From assembly GCA_002914845.1 (NCBI GenBank), contig JXTC01000330.1:20371-84370 (forward strand): a stretch of 64,000 nucleotides of DNA, given 5' to 3'. The notes under the pieces are model-generated. The model saw nothing but the letters and a program-made list of their open reading frames with translations, was not told where the DNA came from and ran no database searches. The stretch comes from Trema orientale. Its lineage: Eukaryota; Streptophyta; Magnoliopsida; Rosales; Cannabaceae. Position numbers and translations under genes: made by a program. Below, piece after piece: positions 56,543 to 64,000 of this stretch (position 1 is its first letter; every line of letters starts with the position of its first letter).

Positions 56543-57279
56543 TGATATGAACCCCGCCAACAATCGTGACGAAACCCAGTACCAACTATGAAATTCGAAC
56601 CCAAGATCACAAAGTCGCAAGATTGTTGAGTCTTAACCCGTTATCTAGCAAGATAAGAACCAAGAACTACGAAAGAATACAGACGCCACACCAAGAATCC
56701 TTAAGAATCACTCAAGAATCGTTAGGATAAGTCTGGTTATTTTGAACGCCACAACAATTAACTTGATAAGTTCAAGAATCTTCTCAAGAATGAAGAAAAC
56801 ACGAATAACTCGCAATATTATTGATCAATATGTTGTTTAAAACGTACAAAGACCTCTCCTTTATATAGGAGTCAAATTCAACCCTAATTTAAGGCAAACC
56901 AATGCTATTTTGACATGTGGCAACCCTCTCCTCAATTAAATCTGAAAATAACTAAATCTGAATTAAAGAAGTTTCCTAAAAGCACAAAAGACCAAGAAAA
57001 ATATGAAGATTTCAATTAGACTCTTCTAGAACCTTAATCATAGTGACTGGGCTCCTTTGGATCTGATTTGGGCTTATATCGGGCCTCCATGCATTAGCCA
57101 TCTCACCAATGTGTTGGATCAGCCCATTTAATACCTCTTTGAATCTCTTGGCTCGAAGTCTTGTAATTGGCCCACTTGTCAAGCTTAATGGATCACGTGA
57201 ATGCTGCCCTTGAGTCTCTCTAAGCCTACATGAATACTCCTCCTCTTACACGTGTGGTTGAGCAGCTACATTTGCATCA
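56543..57279 (-). repeat. 5' LTR of the gypsy element
   Basis: 737 bp, same length and ends as the 3' LTR at 50884-51620. Should contain the promoter on the minus strand; GGTTTACGT-type motifs are not obvious. The TATATAGGAG stretch near 56860 reads CTCCTATATAAAGG on the element strand and is a plausible TATA box. Confidence 0.93.
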
Positions 57280-57284
57280 ATTGA

Positions 57285-60200
57285 AAAAAGAATTGAAAGT
57301 TTGGAACTGGCAAGTTTTTGGTGACCTGCGTCTTAATATCTCCAAAGCTAATGAACAGGTCTCTTCTATCCAAGAGCGTCTGGCCAATGAGGGACTATCT
57401 GATTCACTTTTGTTCCAAGAAATTGAGGCTCTTAACTCTTTGGACTCTTTGTTATCACAAGAAGAAACTTATTTCTGTGCGCAAAGTCGGGTTAAATGGC
57501 TTAAGGAGGGAGATAGGAATACTACTTTTTTCCATAATATGGTGAAACATCGTCGCTCCAACAAGGTTCTAAGTCACAAGAAGATTGATGGTGATATTGT
57601 AGATGATGCGAATCTGATTTCTACGCACATACAGTCGTTTTACAAAGATTTGTTTACGGCTTCTCATAGTTGTGTTGCTGATTGTTCGAGTATAAGGGGA
57701 ATTATTCCAACACTTGTTTCTCCTTCAGACAATCTTGAACTTTGTCGTGTCCCTTCTCTTGAAGAGGTTCGGTTGGCAATGTTTGCTATGGATGCTTCTA
57801 GTGCACCGGGTCCAGATGGTTTTTCTGGGAAGTTCTTTTGTACTTGTTGGGATATTGTGAATTTGGATGTGGTTCGTGCTGTCCAAAAATTTTTTTGGTC
57901 TGGTACTATTTCTCTTGGACTTAATTCCAATTTTTTGGTGTTAATTCCAAAGGTTGAGCATGCTCTTTCTATTGAACAATATCGGCCTATAATCCTCGGG
58001 AATTTTCTTTATAAATTGATTACTAAAATTCTGGCTAATCGTCTGGGTTCTATTTGTGCGAGAATTATTTCCCCTAATCGATTTAGATTTGTTCCGGGCA
58101 GAAACATTAGAGATTGTATTGTTGGTGCTTCGGAATGTTACAATTGTTTGGACAAGAAAAGTTTGAGAGGTAATTTTGCCATGAAATTAGATATTAGGGA
58201 AGCCTTTGATACTTTGAAATGAGATTTTATTAAGGCTGTCCTTTTGTCTTTTAGTTTTGGTGATCTCTTTGTTCAATGGGTGGATAACATTTTTCATTTG
58301 GCTCGTTTATCAGTCCTAATTAATGGGTCTCCCTATGGTTACTTTTCTTGCTCACAAGGTGTTCGTCAAGGAGACCCGCTTTCTCCTCTGTTGTTTGTTT
58401 TAGCCAAAGACTATCTCAGTCATTATCTTACCCAATTGGTTCAAGCCGGTGATCTTATCCCGATGACTTCCACAAGAAAGGAAAAAGCACCAGTTCATTT
58501 TTTATTTGCTGATGATATTCTTCTGTTTGCCCGTACCTCCAAGTCTAATATTAAAGTTATCATCCAGGCTCTCAAGCATTATGAGGTACTTTCTGGTCAA
58601 CAAGTGAATTTTAGCAAATCATTTCTTTATTTTGGTCGAGCTGTTTCTACTAGTTGGATTTCAGATTTTCTGTCTCTCACTAGTATGAGGAAAGGTGATT
58701 CTACTCTTTCGTATCTTGGTGTCTCTCTTTTCGTGGGCACTCCAAAGCGTTCGACTTTTCAGCCGATTCTTGATAAAATCAATGCTAACCTTAAATATTG
58801 GAAAGGTCTTTCTTTATTTTTGGCAGGAAGGGTGAGTTTGATTAATTCCGTTATTATGGGTCAGTTAGTTTATTCTTTTCAAGTTTACAAGTGGCCTGCT
58901 AATCTTTTGGAGAAGTTGTCTACGTCTATTAGAAACTTTCTTTGGTCTGGATCTTCCAAGACATCTAAGTTAGTTACTGCCTCGTGGAGAATGTGTTGCA
59001 AACTTAAGGAAGATGGTGGTTTAGGACTCCGTGATCCTAACATTCTTAATGTAGCCCTTTTAAAGAAACTTGCTTGGAGCCTGATGACCTCTAGTTCTTT
59101 TGTTTATCATTTTTTAAGGGACAGGTTCTTTTCTACTGGTTTTGCTCAAAGATGGTTTTGGAAATCCTCTGTTTGGTGTGGATTACGGTCTCATATTCAA
59201 CCACTTGTTGATGAATCCATTTGGGTTGTGGGTAGACATTCTAAAGTCAGTTTTCAGAAGGACAATTGGTTAGGCACTCCTCTAGTTGATACGCTTGTCT
59301 ATACTGACAACGTGGAGCCTAGTATTGAGACAGTTGTTGGTGATGTTACTTCTGATTATGAGTGGTCTTTACCAAATTCTTTTATCTCCAATTTTCCACA
59401 TGTTGTAGAGGAAATTAAGAATACGGTCATTGGAGATGTTGATACTTTAACCTGGCGTCATTCAGTTTCTGGTGAAGTAACTTGTGCAGATAGCTACAAT
59501 TCCTTGGCGGGCGCTTTTGCAAAGGAACGATGGGGGAGTAAGTTTTGGGCACATTATATTCCTCCCTCTCGCTCTTTGGTCGTTTGGAGATTATTTCAGA
59601 ATAAACTCCCAACAGAGCATAACCTGATTCGAAGGGGTCTTCTTTTGCCTTCATGTTGTCGGTTTTGTTATAGTCATGGAGAGGATGCTGATCATCTTTT
59701 TCTTTCATGTGCTTTTGCTCGTTCTATTTGGGGTGCCATTTTGTCAGCATTTCGACGAAGAATTTGTTTGGATGGTTCTATAGTGGACTTATGGTTAGAT
59801 GCTTTGGATACTAATTTTAGTACCCAAGTTTCTCAACTTTGGAGATCAACACTTGTGCCTACTATTTGGGTGATTTGGACTTGTCGTAATAAACGTTTCT
59901 TTGACAATGAAATTGTCTCGGTTAATTCTGCTATTACTTTTATATGGCATTCAGTGGGGGAGGCCAATGCGATTAGCTCTGGAAACATGCGTAATACTTT
60001 GGATGAGCTTCAGATTTTACATTACCTTCATGTTCAGGCAAAACCACCAAGGGCTCAAAAAATTATGGAAGTACATTGGCAATTTCCTCCTGCAGGTTGG
60101 TTGAAGGTGAATATAGATGGGTCTGCATTTGGTAGTCCAAGTTTGGCAGGGTGTGGAGATATTTTTAGAACTTCGAGAGGTTTCTTTAAAGGAGCTTTTG

Positions 60201-60577
60201 CTAGTCCTCTTGGTAAGGCTTTTGCGTTTGAGGCAGAGCTCGCGGGTGCAATCCATGCTATCTCTTATGCTTCTGACTATGGCTGGACAAATTTATGGCT
60301 AGAATGTGATTCTTCATATCTGGTCACCCTTTTAAGGACACGGTCGTCTTCTGTTCCTTGGCGCTAGAAACCATCTTGGGTACGATGCATTGAAAAGATT
60401 TCAAAGATGAATTTCTGTGTTTCTCATATTTTCAGGGAAGGTAATGCAGTTGCTGATATTTTGGCTTCTTGAGCCACAAGTTTTTAGGCTTCAACATGGT
60501 GGCATACTACTCCTTCTTTTATTCATGATGCTTTTTTAAAGGATTACATGGGGCGCAGTACTTTTTGTTTTTCATAG
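57285..60577 (+). pseudogene. LINE ORF2, reverse transcriptase, zf-RVT and RNase H part
   Basis: Reverse transcriptase motifs in order: SAPGPDGFSGKFF, LVLIPK, YRPI, KLDIREAFD, GVRQGDPLSPLLF and the catalytic FADDILLF, followed by SYLGV and the thumb. A zinc-binding zf-RVT segment (CCRFCYSHGEDADHLFLSC) and an RNase H domain (LKVNIDGSAFG, ECDSSY) complete it. Same frame throughout, but with TGA at 58220-58222 just after AFDTLK and TAG at 60365-60367. At both sites Trp (TGG) is expected, the first from the family pattern and the second because the sibling copy at 37325-38828 has it. Further stops occur near 60470-60490 and the natural-looking stop is at 60575. One of the longest open frames in the window (707 codons, 58244-60367) lies here. 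Not functional as it stands. Confidence 0.92.
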
Positions 60578-60848
60578 TTACCCATTTTCTATAATATGAT
60601 ATACTCTTTTTCCCTTTCCTCGTTTTTTCCCATTGGGTTTTATGGGGAAAGGTTTTTAATGAGACATTGTAGGGAGGTTAGGACAATAGTTATGTTTCAG
60701 CATTACTATTTGGCTCCTCCCAGGGCTTTAAGTTTTCTATCTTTATGACGTTTCAAACTTGGTTACTCTTTGTATTCTTAATCATTTTTATTTAATATAA
60801 TAAATCTACCGGGGGAATGTTTCTCCTAGGTAACATTTAGCCAAAAAG

Positions 60849-63800
60849 AAATGTCTAAAGGTCCCAAATAAAAAGTATTTGTTGGTCTAGAACTCTAATC
60901 ATTGTATCTAGCACCTAGTTTTCGCAATTGGCAATTTTTGGTCAATTTCGATCATTCTCTTTGGAGAGAGTTCAAAACAAGGAGTTTGTTGCATGAAACT
61001 CACCTAATATCTTAAGGTACCAAATAAAGAGTGTTTGTTGATCTAGAACTCAATTCGTTGTATCTAGCATCTAATTTTCCTAACTGGCTATTTTCGGTCA
61101 ATTTTGGTCATTCCCATTAGAGAGAGCTCAAAACAAGGAGTTTGTCGCCCGAAACTTACCTAATCTCTCAAGGTGCCAAATAAAGAGTTTTTGGGGGTCT
61201 AGAACTCAATTCATTGTGTCAATCACCTAGTTTTCCTAATTGGCAATTTTTGGTTAATTTTTTTCGTTCTCTTTGAAGAGAGTTCAAACCAAGGAGTTTG
61301 TTGCCCGAAACTTACCTAATGTCTCAACGTACCAAAGAAAGAGTATTTGTTGGCCTAGAACTCAATTCGTCGTATCTAGCACTTAGTTTTCCCGATTGGC
61401 AATTTTCAGTCAATTTTGGTCATTCTCTTTGGGGAGAGTCCAAAACAAGAAGTTTGTTGCTCGAAACTTACATAATATCTAATGATACAAAATAAAGAGT
61501 GTTTGATGGTCTAGAACTCAATTCATTGTATCTAGCTCCTAGTTTTCCCAATTGGCAATTTTTGGTCAATTTTGGTCTCTCACTTTGAAGAGAGTTCAAA
61601 ACATGGAGTTTGTTGCATGAAGCAAGCCTAATATCTTAAGGTACCAAATAAAGAGTATTTGTTGGTCTAGAACTCAATGCGTTATATCTAGCACCTAGTT
61701 TTCCAAATTGGCTATTTTCGATCAATATTGGTCTTTCTTTTTGGAGAGAGTTTAAACAAGAAGTTTATTGCCCGAAACTTATCTAATGTCTCAAGGTACC
61801 AAATAAAGAGTATTAGTTGGTCTAGAACTCAATTCGTTGTATCTAGCACCTAGTTTTCTCAATTGGCAATTTTTGGTCAACTTTGGTCATTATCAATGGA
61901 GAGAGTTCAAAACAAGGTGTTTGTTGTCCGAAACTTATCTAATGTCTCAAGGTACCAAATAAAGAGTACTTATTGGTCAAGAACTCAATTCGTTGTATCT
62001 AGCATCTAGTTTTCCCAATTGGCAATTTTCAGTCAATTTTGTCCATTCTCCTTGGAAAGAGTTCAAACCAAGGAGTTTCTTGCCTGAAACTTTCCGAATG
62101 TCTAAAGGTACCAAATAAAAAGTATTTGTTGGTCTAGAACTCACTTTGTTGTATCTAGCACCTAGTTTTCGCAATTGGCTATTTTAGGTCAATTTTGGTC
62201 ATTCTTTTTGGAGAGAATTCAAAACAAGAAGTTTGTTGCATGAAACTTACCTATTATCTTAAGGTACCAAATAAAGAGTATTTTTTGGTCTAGAACTCAA
62301 TTCGTTGTATGTAGCACCTAGTTTTCCCAATTGGGAATTTTCGGTCAGTTTTGGTCATTCTCTTTGGAGAGAGTTCAAAATAAGGAGTTTATTGCATGAA
62401 ACTTACCTTATATCTCAAGGTAAGAAATAAAGAGTATTTGTTGGTCTAGAACTCAATTCGTTGTATCTAGCACCTAGTTGTCCCAATTTACAATTTTCGG
62501 TCAATTTCGGTCACTCTCTTTGGAGAGAGTTCAAACCAAGGAGTTTGTTGTCCGAAACTTACTTAATGTCTCAAGGTATCAAATAAAGAGTATTTGTTGG
62601 TCTAGAACTCATTTCGTTGTATCTAGCACCTAGTTTTCTCAATTGGCAATTTTTGGTCGACTTTGGTCATTCTCTATGGAGAGAGTTCAAAACATGGTGT
62701 TTGTTAACCGAAACTTACCTACTGTCTCCGGGTACTAAATAAAGAGTATTTGTTGGTCTATAACTCGATTCGTTGTAACAAGCACCTAGTTTTCCCCATT
62801 GGCAATTTTCAGTCAATTTTGGTCACTCTCTTTGAAGAGAGTTCAAACCAAGGAGTTTGTTGCCCGAAACTTTTCAAATGTCTAAAGGTACCATATAAAA
62901 AGTATTTGTTGGTCTAAAACTCTATTCGTCATATCTAGTACCTAGTTTTCGCAATTGGCAATTTTAGGTCAATTTCGGCCATTCTCATTGGAGAGAGTTT
63001 AAACAAGGAGTTTGTTACCCAAAACTTGCCTAATGTCTCAAGGTACCAAACAAAGAGTATTTGTTGGTCTAGAACTGAATTCGTTGTATCTAGCACCTAG
63101 TTTTTTCAATTGGCAATTTTTGGTCAACTTTGGTGATTCTCTATGGAGAGAGTTCAAAACGAGATGTTTGTTGTCCAAAACTTACCTAATGTCTCAAAGT
63201 ACCAAATAAAGATTACTTTTTGGTCTTGAATTCAATTCCTTGTATCTAGCACCTAGTTTTCAAAATTGGCAATTTTTGGTCGATTTTGGTTATTCTCTTT
63301 GGAGAGAGTCCAAACCACGGAGTATGTTGCCCGAAACTTTTCTAATGTCTCGACGTACCAAATAAAGAGTATTTGTCGGTCTATAACTCAATTCGTTGTA
63401 CCTAGCACCTAGTTTTCCCAAATGGCAATTTTCGGTCAATTTTGGTCATTCTCTTAGGAGAGAGTTCAAAACAAGAAGTTTGTTACTCGAAACGTACCTA
63501 ATATGTCAAACTACCAAGTAATGAGTATTTGTTGGTCTAGAACTCATTTCGTTGTATTCAGCACGTAGTATTCCCAATTTGCAATTTTCAGTCAATTTTG
63601 GTCATTCTCTTTAGAGAGAGTTTAAAACAAGGAGTTTGTTGCCCGAATCTTTCGTAATGTCTCAAGATACTGAATAAAGAGTATTTGCTGGTCTAGAACT
63701 CAATTTGTGGTGTCTAGGACCTAGTTTTTCCAATTGGTAATTTTCGGTCAATTTTGTTTATTCTCTATAGAGAGAATTCAAAACAAGGAGTTTATAGCTC

Positions 63801-64000
63801 GAAACTTACCTAATATCTCACGGTACCAAATAAAGAGTATTTGTTGGTCTAGAACACATTTTGTTGTGTCTAGAACCTAGCTTTCCCATTTAGCAATTTT
63901 CGTTCAATTTTGATTATTCTCTTTAGAGAGAGTTCAAAACAAGGAGTTTGTTGCTCGTAACTTATCTAATATCTCAAAGTACCAAATAAAGAGTATTTAT
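60849..64000 (+). repeat. 156-bp satellite array, block 3, continuing beyond the window
   Basis: About 20 monomer lengths in the same orientation and type as blocks 1 and 2. It begins with AATGTCTAAAGG, exactly where block 2 stopped. The five-type ordered set recurs from about 61162 to 61721. The array reaches the last base of the window, so its true length is unknown. Confidence 0.97.

Larger units (their letters stand above)
50884..57279 (-). mobile_element. Ty3/gypsy chromovirus, CRM-like, with both LTRs and 5-bp target duplication
   Basis: 6396-bp element on the minus strand, inserted in the LINE endonuclease/RT spacer. Target duplication ATTGA at 50879-50883 and 57280-57284; removing the element restores the LINE reading frame. 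Both LTRs are 737 bp, TGATG...ATATCA on the element strand. Order: 5' LTR, primer site, gag, protease, reverse transcriptase/RNase H, integrase, polypurine tract, 3' LTR. The integrase frame ends inside the 3' LTR and no chromodomain was recognised, which fits the CRM clade. Multiple stops and frameshifts make it defective. Over the first ~247 LTR bases I count 15 differences (about 6%), mostly transitions, so the insertion is not recent. Confidence 0.93.
48997..60848 (+). mobile_element. L1-type LINE inserted in the satellite and split by a gypsy element
   Basis: Without the nested element it is about 5.4 kb (48997-50883 plus 57285-60848). Order: truncated ORF1 with DUF4283-type and zinc-knuckle-like parts, ORF2 with endonuclease, reverse transcriptase, zf-RVT and RNase H, then a short 3' region ending CATTTAGCCAAAAAG. 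It begins inside ORF1, so it is 5'-truncated, as usual for target-primed insertion. Satellite sequence stops at TTTCCTAA and resumes at AATGTCTAAAGG, which is continuous monomer sequence with at most 2-3 bases duplicated. Confidence 0.93.

Noticed and set aside
40146-63209. Open frames of 60-106 codons (e.g. 40146-40391, 61298-61495, 63012-63209) as small genes
   Set aside because: They are frames of the satellite monomer repeated every 52 codons and vary with random loss of one stop.
36281-64000. Regularly spaced repeats that could suggest a CRISPR-like array
   Set aside because: The repeats are head-to-tail 156-bp monomers with no unique spacers, in a plant nuclear context; this is satellite DNA.
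1-64000. tRNA, rRNA, organelle-derived or viral (pararetroviral) sequence
   Set aside because: Looked for by eye; only tRNA-like promoters inside SINEs were seen, with no cloverleaf-complete tRNA, rDNA, chloroplast genes or caulimovirus domain order.

Overview
The window is nuclear DNA from a flowering plant, most likely a eudicot. It is AT-rich, has intron-containing receptor-like cytoplasmic kinase genes with plant splice sites, and is otherwise full of plant transposon types (Ty1/copia, Ty3/gypsy, L1-type LINEs with a terminal RNase H, tRNA-derived SINEs, MULE and PIF-type MITEs). I cannot name the species from the sequence.

Only two intact host genes are visible, both in the first 13 kb. 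A 6-exon RLCK-VII kinase of the APK1/PBL2 type lies on the + strand at 3393-5783 (406 aa). A 4-exon RLCK-VII kinase of the PBL19/PCRK type lies on the - strand at 10422-12780 (456 aa). They are convergent and keep all catalytic kinase motifs. Family knowledge places such kinases at the plasma membrane, downstream of receptor kinases in immune and developmental signalling. The first intron of the second gene appears to be a GC-AG intron.

From 13 to 23.5 kb there is no host gene. The stretch holds MITEs, three tRNA-derived SINEs (one with a perfect 15-bp target duplication), a 1.6-kb degenerate repeat built from GTAACC/GGTTAC words, short tandem duplications, a LINE remnant with target duplication, and a TCGA-rich palindromic patch. 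From 23.5 to 33.5 kb lies a nest of LTR sequences: a reverse gypsy-type LTR split by a 2.84-kb solo LTR (5-bp TSD CAGAA), then a rearranged copia remnant that itself carries a 2.36-kb solo LTR (TSD GTTGA) and a MULE-MITE.

From 36.28 kb to the window end the DNA is one satellite array with a 156-bp monomer (about 14.4 kb of satellite, roughly 90 monomer lengths). It is broken by two LINE copies of one family, one of which carries a 6.4-kb gypsy element. Five distinguishable monomer variants recur five times in the same order with nearly constant spacing, which is higher-order repeat structure. The gypsy element has 737-bp LTRs, an initiator-Met-tRNA primer site and an integrase reading frame that runs through the polypurine tract into the 3' LTR. 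That layout is typical of the CRM (centromeric) chromovirus clade. Satellite with higher-order structure plus a CRM-like element makes the right-hand 28 kb a candidate centromeric or pericentromeric domain; this is inference. Three single N characters mark places where repeat sequence appears to be missing from the assembly.
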